Source: Terrabacter sp. MAHUQ-38 | Lineage (GTDB): Bacteria; Actinomycetota; Actinomycetes; Actinomycetales; Dermatophilaceae | Length of the DNA stretch: 64,000 bases | Direction of reading: 5' to 3' | Assembly (NCBI RefSeq): GCF_014518425.1 | Contig: NZ_JACVCU010000001.1 | Location: forward strand, 620,001 to 684,000 | Shown here: in pieces, positions 25,427-34,357 of the stretch | Numbering within the stretch: position 1 is the first letter of the stretch | Layout: each line of letters begins with the position of its first letter | Program-made: the position numbers and the translations under genes | Notes under the pieces: generated by a model | What the model was told of the DNA's origin: nothing | Database searches by the model: none | What the model saw: only the letters and a program-made list of their open reading frames with translations

Positions 25427-25791
25427 GTGAGGGGGCACCTGGGCCTTTCGGACGGAAGGTGCACGTCAGTCGACATTCTCAGGGGCCTTCGTCAGCAGAA
25501 ATGGTACGTGACCAGAGCGGTGGTCAGCATCCAGCGGCCGGGTCTCGGCAGCGTTGCCCCCGCGCGCGGCTCCCGGCTACATACCCCCGCCGAGGCGGTC
25601 CCCAACACCCACCGGCGCCTCGTTCTCGCGGGGCAGGACACGCGTCTGACGCGGTCGTGCGCGTGGGGGAACCCGTCGCCTCCTCTGCGCTCCGGCTCCT
25701 CCCAGATCCCCGCGGGCGCGCACGCGATCGCGGAGGGCCCTGTCACGCGAAAGGGCCCCAGTTCCGAGAACTGGGGCCCTTCGTCATCGCG
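25427..25791. other. Intergenic stretch between the kinase gene and tRNA-Leu
   Basis: No gene is supported in these 365 bp. It should hold the promoter of the kinase gene (near 25440-25560 on the minus strand), but no convincing -35/-10 pair is seen. The hairpin at 25751-25781 is the only clear structure. Confidence 0.6.
25751..25781 (-). terminator. 13-bp-stem hairpin downstream of tRNA-Leu
   Basis: AAGGGCCCCAGTT (25751-25763) pairs perfectly with 25769-25781 around the loop CCGAG. It lies eleven bases past the 3' end of the minus-strand tRNA, as expected of its terminator. Confidence 0.75.
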
Positions 25792-25874
25792 TGCGCGAGG
25801 GGGGATTTGAACCCCCACGCCCTTTCGGACACTGGCACCTGAAGCCAGCGCGTCTGCCGTTCCGCCACTCGCGC
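25792..25874 (-). tRNA. tRNA-Leu (anticodon CAG)
   Basis: 83 bases. The acceptor stem GCGCGAG/CTCGCGC has discriminator A; the D-arm is GTGGCGGAACGGCAGACGC, the anticodon loop TTCAGGT, a long variable arm (TGTCCGAAAGGGCGT) marks class II, and the T-arm is GGGGGTTCAAATCCCCC. CCA is not encoded. A tRNA-Leu beside the fhaA cluster is also the mycobacterial arrangement. Confidence 0.95.
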
Positions 25875-25963
25875 GTGACAAGAGGACAGTGTGCTGCATA
25901 CCCGACGAGTTCGCCAAACCGGGCCACGCCGAGCACGTATGCCGTGTGGCGCGGGCCCAGCGG

Positions 25964-26773
25964 TCAGCCACCGTGCGGCTCGCCCAGCCGGTAGGCCGGC
26001 GTCGCGAAGCCCCCACCGAGCAGACCAGGTGCGGCGCTCGGGTCGCGGCGCTCGACCCCCGCGGCGTACGTCTCGGCGTCGTCCTGCGGGTCGAAGCCGA
26101 TCTCGAGACCCGGCGACAGGTCGACACGGCGGCGCGTGTTGCGCGAGACACCCCAGACGACGTGGTGGCCGGTGGCCTCGGTCGTCAGGGCGGCGTGGAC
26201 GAGACGGGCCATGTCGTCACCGGACAGCCAGGACTGCAACGAGCGCGGCGCCTCCGGCTCGTCGCCGAAGGTCATGATCCGTGCGCTGACGACCGTCATC
26301 CCGAACCGGCCGGCATACAGCGCCCCGAGCGCCTCGAGCGCCGCCTTGCTCACTCCGTAGTACGTGTCCGGGGCCGGCAGCGGCATGCCCGACCGGGCCG
26401 CCTCGGAGTCGACCGGCACGAACCCGGCCGCGTGCACCGAGCTCGCCAGGAGCATCCGCTGCACGCCCGCGAGGCGCGCGGCCTCGCACACCGCGCGGGT
26501 GCCGTCGATGTTGACGGCGACGATGTCGGCCCACGGCTGCTCGTCGGAGTACGCGCCGAGGTGCACGACGAGGTCGGCCCCCGCAAAGGCCGCCGCCTGA
26601 CCGTCGACGTCGCGCAGGTCGCACTCGACGGCCGTCTCGCGCTCCTCGTCCACGTCTGCGACCGGCACGCCGACGCCCTCGAGGAGCACGAGACGGTGCC
26701 CCGCCGCGCGCAGCCTCGGCCGCAGGGCGGTCGCGATGCGCCCGGCGGCGCCGGTCAGCGCGAGGTGGGCCAC
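25964..26773 (-). CDS. NAD(P)-dependent extended SDR (uronate dehydrogenase-like)
   Basis: About 269 residues. The Rossmann motif LTGAAGRIATALRP (GxxGxxG) is at the very N-terminus; DLVVHLGAYS is followed by the catalytic Ser in LLASSVHAAG, and YYGVSKAALEAL supplies the YxxxK pair. SxxxHAAG and the overall length match hexuronate dehydrogenases and related short epimerase-like enzymes. The start is taken at the GTG at 26773, just before the Rossmann strand; the ribosome site is weak. It follows the MinD-like gene by about 43 bases and may share its transcript. Substrate is unproven. Confidence 0.8.
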   Translation of the reverse strand: MAHLALTGAAGRIATALRPRLRAAGHRLVLLEGVGVPVADVDEERETAVECDLRDVDGQAAAFAGADLVVHLGAYSDEQPWADIVAVNIDGTRAVCEAARLAGVQRMLLASSVHAAGFVPVDSEAARSGMPLPAPDTYYGVSKAALEALGALYAGRFGMTVVSARIMTFGDEPEAPRSLQSWLSGDDMARLVHAALTTEATGHHVVWGVSRNTRRRVDLSPGLEIGFDPQDDAETYAAGVERRDPSAAPGLLGGGFATPAYRLGEPHGG

Positions 26774-26816
26774 GTCAGCGGCATACCCACTCGGACGCCC
26801 ATTGCCGGAGGCGGGG

Positions 26817-28415
26817 TCAGAGACCGTCGACGACGACCGCGGCCATCTCCATGCACGAGTCGTGCGTCTTCTTGCTGATCTTGAGCGGGTCGAGGTGCAG
26901 GCCCGGCGCGAGCATCGGGTCGTAGGGGATGTCGACGACCGCGCGCACCCACTGCTCGAAGTGCTCACGCGTGTGCACGCCCGCGCCGATGTCGTTGCCC
27001 TTGGCGGACGTGTGGGAGATGACGCAGACGGCGTTGCGCACGAGGTCGCCCCGGCCCATCGCGACGAGCGCGTCGAGGTTCTTCGCCGCGACGACCGATG
27101 TGTCGTCCTTGAGCGACGTCGCGAAGACGAGCATGTCGGCGCGGGCCGCGGCCGCGAGCCAGTTGGGCGAGAGGCGGTTGTTGCCCGTGTCGACGACGAT
27201 CATCCGGTAGAAGCGCGAGAGCTGCGTGTGGAGGTCCTCGAACTCCTGCTCGCCGATGATGCGCATGGCCTCGTCGTCGTCGGCCGACGCGAGCACGTCG
27301 AACGAGAGCCCGCGCTGCTCACGGACCCAGTGCTCGAGCTCGGAGGTGCCGGCGTTGGGGTCGTTGGCGATCGTCGGCAGCGCCCCGAGCAGGTCGACGA
27401 CCGTGCGGTGGTGGCTCTGCGACGGGGCGCGCATGCCCAGGGTGCCCTCGGTCTCGTTGTTGTCCCACGCGAGCACCGAGCCCGAGCGGTAGCGCCCGAG
27501 GTAGCTCGCGAGCATGAGGGTGACGAGCGTCTTGCCGCCACCACCCTTGGTGTTGATGACCATGATCGTCTTGCGCCCGTTGAGCGGGCGCGCGATGCGG
27601 TCGATACGGTCGCGCTCGAGCAGCTCCTTGACGCTGGGGCCCAGCCCGAACGCCTTGCGCAGGCCCGAGTTGGCCTTGACCTTCTGCCGCTCACCCTTGG
27701 AGCGCGCCGTGATGAGGTCCTCCGCGCTCGGCCGGTCGGAGTTGCCGGATCGCGCTGCCGGGGTGAGGTCGTATGCCGTCTGCCCGGCCTCGTAGCCTCC
27801 CTCGGCTGCCGCTGCGGCGACGTCGGGGTCGACGGCCGGCCGGGCGGCATACGCCTGCTGCGCTGCGGTGTGGTCGTCGGAGTAGTGCGTCGAGCGGCCG
27901 GACACGGCTGCCGACGGGTCGGTCGCGCTGCCGGCGGGGGTCCAGCCGGAGTACTCCTCCTCGGACGCGGCGGCCGTGTCGGCGTTGTGCTGGAGCGTCG
28001 CCCAGTGCTGGGTCGAGTCGTCGGCGGTGTCGGTGACGCTTGCCGGGGCGGCGGAGACGCCGGGGTCCGACGGCTCCCACGGGGTCCAGCCGTGCTGCTC
28101 GCCGACGCCGTTCTGGGCGCTGAGGCCGTTGGTCGCTGCGGTGTCGGACTCGGCCGTGTACTGGCCGCCGTACTCGTACGAGTCGGACCAGTCGTTGGCG
28201 CCGGACTCGCCCGACGCGGTCGTGCCGCTGTCGGTCGGCTGCCACGACGTGTCGTCCCAGGTGGAGCTCCAGGGGTCGGCCGGGGCCTCGTCGGTCTGGT
28301 CTGCTGCCGCCGTCCCCATCGGGATCGGCAGGGTGAAACCGCCGGGGATGGAGTTGTTCGCGGAGAAGCCGGGAAGTCCCTGACCTTCGGTGCTACCGGT
28401 CTCGTCCTTGCTCAT
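26817..28415 (-). CDS. MinD/ParA-family ATPase with a long disordered N-terminal region
   Basis: 532 residues with AAGGAGG before the ATG. Residues 1-265 are low-complexity (Ser/Thr/Asp/Trp/Gly), with W-rich patches such as DPWSSTWDDTSWQ. The C-terminal ATPase has the deviant Walker A NTKGGGGKTLVT, VLAWDNNETEG, and the switch/Walker B MIVVDTGNNRLSPNW. This layout resembles EspI and related ATPases found near type VII secretion or cell-pole functions, but no ESX genes are in the window. No parB-like partner is adjacent. It is divergent from fhaA, about 220 bases away. Confidence 0.8.
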   Translation of the reverse strand: MSKDETGSTEGQGLPGFSANNSIPGGFTLPIPMGTAAADQTDEAPADPWSSTWDDTSWQPTDSGTTASGESGANDWSDSYEYGGQYTAESDTAATNGLSAQNGVGEQHGWTPWEPSDPGVSAAPASVTDTADDSTQHWATLQHNADTAAASEEEYSGWTPAGSATDPSAAVSGRSTHYSDDHTAAQQAYAARPAVDPDVAAAAAEGGYEAGQTAYDLTPAARSGNSDRPSAEDLITARSKGERQKVKANSGLRKAFGLGPSVKELLERDRIDRIARPLNGRKTIMVINTKGGGGKTLVTLMLASYLGRYRSGSVLAWDNNETEGTLGMRAPSQSHHRTVVDLLGALPTIANDPNAGTSELEHWVREQRGLSFDVLASADDDEAMRIIGEQEFEDLHTQLSRFYRMIVVDTGNNRLSPNWLAAAARADMLVFATSLKDDTSVVAAKNLDALVAMGRGDLVRNAVCVISHTSAKGNDIGAGVHTREHFEQWVRAVVDIPYDPMLAPGLHLDPLKISKKTHDSCMEMAAVVVDGL

Positions 28416-28545
28416 CGAGCCCTCCTTGCTGGCCTACCACGTGCGGGACCCGCCGCGGGACCCCGTGCGATGGTCCCATGCTTCGGTCGGACATCAAACC
28501 CGCTGACCACGCCGTAAAGGGGCAGAACGGGAGTTTCGGGCACCC

Positions 28546-28593
28546 CGTAACCGGCCGCAGGTTGGAGGGTCGGGGGGCCGACCCGGTTACGAT
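28546..28593 (+). promoter_or_regulatory. Inverted repeat overlapping a candidate -10 box upstream of fhaA
   Basis: CGTAACCGG (28546-28554) and its exact inverse CCGGTTACG (28583-28591) are separated by 28 bases. TACGAT at 28588-28593 fits a sigma-A-type -10 about 40 bases before the fhaA start. The usual -35 spacing is not convincing (TTGGAG lies about 20 bases away). The repeat could be an operator for the whole fha-pkn operon. Confidence 0.35.
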
Positions 28594-28634
28594 GAAGCGC
28601 CCGGCAGGAGCGCTCACCAGGAGGAGGAGACGGC

Positions 28635-29411
28635 GTGGGAATCATCAACCGTGTCGAGCACGGTCTCGCCAAGGCTGTCCACGGTGCCTTCGCCAAGGCG
28701 TTCAAGTCCGAGGTCCAGCCGGTCGAGATCGCCTCTGCGATCCGCCGTGCGATGGACGACCGTGCCGCGCTGCTCGGCCACGGCCGGGCCATGGTCCCCA
28801 ACCTCTACACGATCGAGCTGAGCCAGACCGACTACGAGCGGCTCGGCGACTACGAGGAGGACCTCTCCGACGACCTCGTGGCGGCGGCCCAGGAGCACGC
28901 CGACTCGCAGGGGTACCAGCCCGGCGGGCCCCTCGAGGTGGAGCTCGTCGAGGGCGAGGGCCTCGAGACGGGCGTCTTCCGCGTCCGGCCTGCGACGGCC
29001 AAGCAGGCCGGACGCGAGAGCGCCCACGCGCCCGCCGCGCCACGCCCCCACGCGAGCACGGGCACGGCCGTCGACGAGGCTCCCCCGCAGCGTCCCGCGC
29101 CGCGGTCCAACCCGTCGGCCCGCCCGTGGCTCGATATCGCGGGCGACCGCTACCCACTGCTCGGCAGCCTGACGACCCTCGGCCGTGACGAGACCGCCGA
29201 CATCGTCATCGACGATCCGGGCGTGTCCCGCCGGCACAGCGAGATCCGCGTGACGACCGACGGCCCGCACCTCGTGACCTCGATCCGCGACCTCAACTCC
29301 ACCAACGGCACCTTCGTCAACGGCGAGCGCGTCTCCAGCCAGCGGCTCCAGGACGGCGACCGCCTCACGATCGGCCGCACGTCCGCGACCTTCCGCGCCG
29401 GGCGCCGGTGA
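28635..29411 (+). CDS. fhaA: FhaA: DUF3662 plus FHA-domain protein
   Basis: 258 residues, GTG start after AGGAGGAG. Residues 1-120 are the DUF3662 domain (MGIINRVEHGLAKAVHGAFAKAF ... EIASAIRRAMDD) and residues 165-258 the FHA domain, with LGRDETADIVIDDPGVSRRHSEI and RDLNSTNGTFVNGERV. FHA domains bind phosphothreonine on partners of PknA/PknB. In mycobacteria FhaA interacts with the lipid-II flippase MviN and modulates peptidoglycan synthesis. It is shorter than mycobacterial FhaA (over 500 residues) because the disordered linker is much reduced. It is the first gene of the seven-gene operon. Confidence 0.93.
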   Translation: MGIINRVEHGLAKAVHGAFAKAFKSEVQPVEIASAIRRAMDDRAALLGHGRAMVPNLYTIELSQTDYERLGDYEEDLSDDLVAAAQEHADSQGYQPGGPLEVELVEGEGLETGVFRVRPATAKQAGRESAHAPAAPRPHASTGTAVDEAPPQRPAPRSNPSARPWLDIAGDRYPLLGSLTTLGRDETADIVIDDPGVSRRHSEIRVTTDGPHLVTSIRDLNSTNGTFVNGERVSSQRLQDGDRLTIGRTSATFRAGRR

Positions 29412-29462
29412 GAGCACGATGAAGACCGTGGACCACACCCCTCCGGTGACCTGTGGTGACGC

Positions 29463-30062
29463 ATGAGTGAACTCACCCTTACCCTGCTGCGGCTGGGTCT
29501 GCTCGCGCTGCTGTGGATCTTCATCTTCAGCGTCGTCGGCGTGCTCCGCACCGACATCTACGGCACCGCCGTGAACCGGCGCGGCCAGCGCAAGGCGGCC
29601 AAGCAGGCGCAGGCGCAGGACCGTCAGCCCAGCGCGCGTCGCACCCCCGTCCCCTCGCCGGGCGGCGGGGCTGCCGCCGGTGCGGCAGCGGCCGGCGCGG
29701 CGCCCGCGTCTGAGGCCGGGTCGGGTTCGTCCGGCTGGCGCGGGCGGGGTCGCGGCAAGAGCGTCCCGACCCGACTCGTCGTCACCGAGGGTCCGCTCAC
29801 CGGCACGTCGCTGCCGCTCCGCAGCGGCGGCGTCCTCATCGGCCGCAACCCCGAGTGCGCGCTCGTGCTCGACGACGACTACGCCTCGGGCCGCCACTGC
29901 CGCATCTATCCCGACACGTCCGGCCGCGACGGCTGGGTCGTCGAGGACCTCGGCTCCACCAACGGCACCTTCATCGGCCGCGACCGGCTGACCGGCTCGC
30001 GACCCGTCGAGGTCGGCACCACGCTGCGGATCGGCAAGACCGTCCTCGAACTGCGAGGTTGA
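29463..30062 (+). CDS. fhaB: FhaB (FipA): membrane-anchored FHA protein
   Basis: 199 residues. One N-terminal membrane segment (LLRLGLLALLWIFIFSVVGVL) is followed by a basic, Ala/Gly/Pro-rich linker and an FHA domain with IGRNPECALVLDDDYASGRHCRI and VEDLGSTNGTFIGRDRLTG. In mycobacteria the protein binds phosphorylated FtsZ and class A/PBP partners at the division site. It ends four bases before pstP. Length and architecture match the family. Confidence 0.93.
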   Translation: MSELTLTLLRLGLLALLWIFIFSVVGVLRTDIYGTAVNRRGQRKAAKQAQAQDRQPSARRTPVPSPGGGAAAGAAAAGAAPASEAGSGSSGWRGRGRGKSVPTRLVVTEGPLTGTSLPLRSGGVLIGRNPECALVLDDDYASGRHCRIYPDTSGRDGWVVEDLGSTNGTFIGRDRLTGSRPVEVGTTLRIGKTVLELRG

Positions 30063-30066
30063 GCCG

Positions 30067-31506
30067 ATGGCCATCGCCCTGCGCTACGCCGCGCGCTCCG
30101 ACCTCGGGCTGGGACCCAAGTCCCGCAACGAGGACTCGGGGTATGCCGGCCCCAACCTGCTCGTCCTCGCGGACGGCATGGGTGGGCACGCCGCGGGCGA
30201 CGTCGCGAGCTCGATGATCGTCGGCGAGCTCGCCCCGCTCGACGAGGAGGACGTGACCGCGGACCAGGCGATCCCGCTCCTCGAGGAGGCCCTGCACGCC
30301 GCGAACGCCAAGCTCACCAAGGCGATGCGTGAGAACTCCGACCTCGCGGGGATGGGCAGCACGACGATCGTCATGCTCCGCACCGGCAACAAGCTCGCGA
30401 TGGCCCACATCGGCGACTCCCGCGCGTTCATGCTGCGCGGCGACACGTTCTCGCAGATCACGAAGGACCACTCCTTCGTGCAGCAGCTCATCGACGAGGG
30501 CCGCATCTCCAAGGAGGAGGCCGGCCACCACCCGCAGCGCTCCGTCGTCACGCGCGTCATGACCGGCCAGCCCGACGACGAGCCGGACACCTCGCTGCGC
30601 GAGGCCAAGATCGGCGACCGTTTCCTGCTGTGCTCCGACGGTCTGTCGGACTTCGTCGGAGCCGACGTCATCGAGGAGATCGTCCGCGAGGCGCGCACCC
30701 CCGCCGAGGCCGCCGACCGCTGCATCGAGGTCGCCCTCAAGGCCAGCACGCGCGACAACGTGACCGTCATCGTCGCGGAGGTCGTCGACGCCGACGGCGA
30801 CGACCTGCCGACCACGGTGCCGCAGGTCGTCGGGGCCGCAGGCAGGCGCATGCGGGGCCGCACGCGCGCCATCCCGACGAGCCCTGCCGAGAAGGCGGCG
30901 GCCCTGTCACGCCAGGCCACCGGCCGGGCCGATGCCGACGACGACTCGCTCGAGCTCGCCGAGGACCGCACCCGCTCCCGGAGCTCGAAGATCGTGACCC
31001 GCGTCCTCGCCGCGCTCCTCATCGCGGCCATCCTCGGCGGCGGCGGGTACGCCGCGTGGGCCTGGTCCCAGAAGCAGTACTTCGTCGCCGCCGACGCCGG
31101 CCACGTCGCGATCTTCCAGGGCGTCTCGCAGGACATCGGGCCGATCAGCCTCTCGCACCTCGAGTCGCAGTCCGACGTGCTCGTCTCCGACCTGCCGGTC
31201 GACGTGCAGGGCTCGGTCGGCAACACCATCTCGGCCCGTGACCTCGCCGACGCGCAGACCAAGGTCAACGCGCTGCGCACGGAGGCACAGCGCTGCCAGC
31301 ACCTCGCCCAGACCGGTACTCCGTGCGGCACGAGCCCGACGCCCACCCCCTCCTCCACGACACCCACGACGCCGCCAAGCACCTCGCCGGGCACGCCCAC
31401 GTTGCCGCGGCCGACCACGTCGGCGCCGAAGCCGGCGACGACGCCCACGACCCCGCCGCGGGTCGCCGCCGGCGGTCCGCCCGGCGCGATCGGGGTGGTC
31501 GCGTGA
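30067..31506 (+). CDS. pstP: PstP: PP2C-type Ser/Thr protein phosphatase
   Basis: 479 residues. The PP2C catalytic domain (1-240) has GPKSRNEDSGYAG, VLADGMGGHAAGD, AHIGDSRAFMLR, LLCSDGLSDFVG and STRDNVTVIVAEV, giving the dinuclear-metal Asp residues. A basic linker leads to one membrane span (VLAALLIAAILGGGGYAAWAW) near residue 325, then about 90 extracytoplasmic residues and a Pro/Thr-rich tail. It reverses PknA/PknB phosphorylation. Its stop overlaps the rodA start in a GTGA. Confidence 0.95.
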   Translation: MAIALRYAARSDLGLGPKSRNEDSGYAGPNLLVLADGMGGHAAGDVASSMIVGELAPLDEEDVTADQAIPLLEEALHAANAKLTKAMRENSDLAGMGSTTIVMLRTGNKLAMAHIGDSRAFMLRGDTFSQITKDHSFVQQLIDEGRISKEEAGHHPQRSVVTRVMTGQPDDEPDTSLREAKIGDRFLLCSDGLSDFVGADVIEEIVREARTPAEAADRCIEVALKASTRDNVTVIVAEVVDADGDDLPTTVPQVVGAAGRRMRGRTRAIPTSPAEKAAALSRQATGRADADDDSLELAEDRTRSRSSKIVTRVLAALLIAAILGGGGYAAWAWSQKQYFVAADAGHVAIFQGVSQDIGPISLSHLESQSDVLVSDLPVDVQGSVGNTISARDLADAQTKVNALRTEAQRCQHLAQTGTPCGTSPTPTPSSTTPTTPPSTSPGTPTLPRPTTSAPKPATTPTTPPRVAAGGPPGAIGVVA

Positions 31507-32900
31507 CGACAACCGTCGAGCCGCTGACCCCGCGCACCCGGCGCGGCGCCGAGCTGCTCCTGCTGCTCCTCGCGATCGCCATCGTCATGCTCGCGTGGGT
31601 CACGACCGACCTCAACCGCAACGGCACCGTGCCGGCCAACATCATCCCGGTGGCGGGCGGCTTCACCGTGCTCGCACTCGGCGTGCACCTCGTGCTGCGT
31701 TGGAAGGCCGCCTACGCCGACCCCGTGCTGCTTCCGATCACGACGGTCCTCAACGGCCTCGGGCTGGTCATGATCCACCGGCTCGACCTCGCCGGCGGCA
31801 AGCTCGGGGCCGACGGCGACGCGTACCGCCAGATCATCTGGACCACCCTTGCGGTCGCCCTGGCGGTCGCGGTCCTCTTCGTCCTGCGCGACCACCGGCT
31901 GCTGCGCCGCTACACCTTCGTGACGATGGCGATCGGGTTCGTCCTGCTCCTGCTGCCGCTCGTGCCGGGGGTCGGCCGCACGATCAACGGCTCGCAGATC
32001 TGGATCTCCATCGGGCCGATGAACTTCCAGCCCGGCGAGTTCGCCAAGATCGCCCTCGCGGTCTTCTTCGCCGGCTACCTCGTGCAGACACGTGACGTGC
32101 TCTCGCTAGCGGGCAAGAAGGTCCTCGGGTTCACCTTTCCCCGTGGCCGAGACCTCGGCCCGATCCTCGTCGCGTGGGTGCTCGCCCTGCTCGTCCTCGT
32201 CTTCCAGAAGGACCTCGGGTCGGCGCTGCTCTTCTTCGGTCTCTTCGTCGCGATGCTCTACGTCGCTACCGAGCGTGTCTCGTGGATCGCGATCGGCCTG
32301 CTGCTGTTCGCGGCAGCCGTCGCCTTCGCGCTGTCGGCCTTCACGCACTTCCAGAAGCGCGTGGACCTGTGGCTCGACCCCTTCTCGCAGGACAACCTCG
32401 AACGCTCCAACCAGCTCGCCAACGGGCTGTGGGGCATGGCGTCCGGGGGCCTCACGGGCACCGGCCTCGGCGCGGGGCGCCCGTACCTCACGTCGTTCGC
32501 GGAGAGCGACTTCATCTTCCCGAGCCTCGGTGAGGAGCTCGGCCTGTTCGGCGCGGTCGCGATCATCGTGCTCTACCTCTTGTTCTGCGAGCGCGGCATC
32601 CGCACGGCGCTCGGGGTGCGTGACGGCTTCGGCAAGCTCCTCGCGATCGGACTGTCGTTCTCGGTCGCCTTCCAGCTGTTCATCGTCATCGGCGGCGTCA
32701 CCCGGGTCATCCCGCTGACGGGCCTCACGACCCCCTTCATGTCGCTCGGTGGCTCCTCCCTCCTCGCGAACTGGGTGATCATGGCGCTCCTGCTGCGCAT
32801 CTCCGACCAGGCCCGCCGACCGATGCCGGAGATGCCGGTGGGCGTGGCCGCCGACGAGCCCGCGCCGGCCGAGCTGACCCAGGTGGTGAAGCTGCCGTGA
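31503..32900 (+). CDS. rodA: RodA: SEDS peptidoglycan glycosyltransferase
   Basis: 465 residues, polytopic. Typical FtsW/RodA/SpoVE features are visible: NGSQIWISIGPMNFQPGEFAKIAL, QKDLGSALLFFGLF, the W-x-P-like loop LDPFSQDNLERSNQLANG, and PLTGLTTPFMSLGGSSLLANW near the C-terminus. RodA polymerises lipid II with its cognate class B PBP, which is encoded next (pbpA). The GTG start lies inside the pstP stop, and the stop overlaps the next start in another GTGA. Confidence 0.95.
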   Translation: MTTTVEPLTPRTRRGAELLLLLLAIAIVMLAWVTTDLNRNGTVPANIIPVAGGFTVLALGVHLVLRWKAAYADPVLLPITTVLNGLGLVMIHRLDLAGGKLGADGDAYRQIIWTTLAVALAVAVLFVLRDHRLLRRYTFVTMAIGFVLLLLPLVPGVGRTINGSQIWISIGPMNFQPGEFAKIALAVFFAGYLVQTRDVLSLAGKKVLGFTFPRGRDLGPILVAWVLALLVLVFQKDLGSALLFFGLFVAMLYVATERVSWIAIGLLLFAAAVAFALSAFTHFQKRVDLWLDPFSQDNLERSNQLANGLWGMASGGLTGTGLGAGRPYLTSFAESDFIFPSLGEELGLFGAVAIIVLYLLFCERGIRTALGVRDGFGKLLAIGLSFSVAFQLFIVIGGVTRVIPLTGLTTPFMSLGGSSLLANWVIMALLLRISDQARRPMPEMPVGVAADEPAPAELTQVVKLP

Positions 32901-34357
32901 ACACCCCGATCCGCCGGCTCTCGGTCCTCATCGCGTGCCTCTTCACGGCGCTGCTCGTGGCCTCGACGATCGTGCAGTTCGCGCAGGCGAAGTCGCTCGG
33001 CGCCATGTCGACCAACAAGCGGACGCTCCTCGACAGCTACTCCCGCGAGCGCGGCTCGATCATCGTAGGCGGGCAGGCCGTCGCGAAGTCGGTGCCCGTC
33101 GAGGACCAGTACCGCTTCCTGCGCAGCTACCCCCAGGGTGAGCTGTACGCCCAGCTGACCGGCTTCTACTCGTACTCCGTCGGCGCGCCGTACGGCCTCG
33201 AGCACGCGTCCGACGACCTGCTCTCCGGTGACGCCGACACGCTGTTCGTGCGGCGCATGACCGACCTCATCACGGGCCGCAAGACCTCCGGCGCGACGGT
33301 CGAGCTGACCATCGACCCCAAGGCTCAGGCCGCCGCCGACAAGGCCCTCGGCGACAGCAAGGGTGCGGTCGTCGCGCTCGACCCGAAGACCGGCGCCATC
33401 CTCGCCATGGTCAGCCACCCGACGTACGACCCCAACCCGCTCTCGAGCCACGACCTGTCGAAGGCGGCGAAGGCCTGGCAGTCGCTCTCGACCGACAAGG
33501 GCAAGGCCTACCTCAACCGCGCCATCAGTGGCGTCTACCCGCCCGGGTCGACCTTCAAGGTCGTCACGGCCGCGGCCGCGCTCGAGGACGGCATCGCCAC
33601 CGACGAGAACTCCACGGTCCCCGGCCCCGCCGAGCTGAACCTGCCGTTGACGAGCACCAACCTTCCCAACGAGAACGGCCAGGCGTGCGGACCCGGCGAC
33701 GAGACGACTCTCATCCACGCGCTCGAGATCTCGTGCAACACCGCGTTCGGGTCGCTCGGTCTCGAGCTCGGCGGTGAGAAGCTGCGTGCGCAGGCCGCCA
33801 AGTTCGGCTTCGGCGACTCCCTGCAGGTGCCGATGCGGGTCGCGACGAGCTCGGTGCCGGCCGACCTCAACGCGCCGCAGGCCGCCCAGGCCGCGATCGG
33901 CCAGTACGACGTGCGCACGACGCCGCTGCAGATGGCGATGGTGGCCGCCGGCATCGCCAACGGCGGCCGGGTCATGACGCCGTACCTCATCCAGTCGGTG
34001 CGCAGCGCCAACCTCGACATCATCGAGTCGACGCCCGACCCCGTCGAGCTCTCGCAGGCGGTGTCCGAGCAGACCGCCCGGACCCTGACGAAGATGATGG
34101 TCTCCGTCGTGCAGAACGGCAGCGGCGCCCGCGCCCAGATCGACGGCGTCGAGGTCGCCGGCAAGACCGGCACCGCGCAGCACGACCCTGACAAGCCTCC
34201 GCACGCGTGGTTCATCTCCTTCGCCCCGGCCACCGACCCGAAGGTGGCCGTCGCGGTCGTCGTCGAGGACGGCGGCGTCACGGGCAGCGAGGTCGGCGGC
34301 GGGCGGGTCGCCGCGCCGATCGCCCGCGAGGTCATGGAGGCGGTGCTGAGCCGATGA
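32897..34357 (+). CDS. pbpA: PbpA: class B penicillin-binding protein (transpeptidase)
   Basis: 486 residues. An N-terminal membrane anchor (LSVLIACLFTALLVASTIVQF) precedes a short non-catalytic domain and the transpeptidase domain. Active-site motifs: S218-T-F-K221 in YPPGSTFKVV, S279-C-N281 in EISCNTAFG, and K423-T-G425 in VAGKTGTAQH. It cross-links peptidoglycan made by RodA. The start is a GTG overlapping rodA, and the stop overlaps pknA in an ATGA, so the elongation enzymes and the kinase are translationally coupled. Confidence 0.95.
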   Translation: MNTPIRRLSVLIACLFTALLVASTIVQFAQAKSLGAMSTNKRTLLDSYSRERGSIIVGGQAVAKSVPVEDQYRFLRSYPQGELYAQLTGFYSYSVGAPYGLEHASDDLLSGDADTLFVRRMTDLITGRKTSGATVELTIDPKAQAAADKALGDSKGAVVALDPKTGAILAMVSHPTYDPNPLSSHDLSKAAKAWQSLSTDKGKAYLNRAISGVYPPGSTFKVVTAAAALEDGIATDENSTVPGPAELNLPLTSTNLPNENGQACGPGDETTLIHALEISCNTAFGSLGLELGGEKLRAQAAKFGFGDSLQVPMRVATSSVPADLNAPQAAQAAIGQYDVRTTPLQMAMVAAGIANGGRVMTPYLIQSVRSANLDIIESTPDPVELSQAVSEQTARTLTKMMVSVVQNGSGARAQIDGVEVAGKTGTAQHDPDKPPHAWFISFAPATDPKVAVAVVVEDGGVTGSEVGGGRVAAPIAREVMEAVLSR

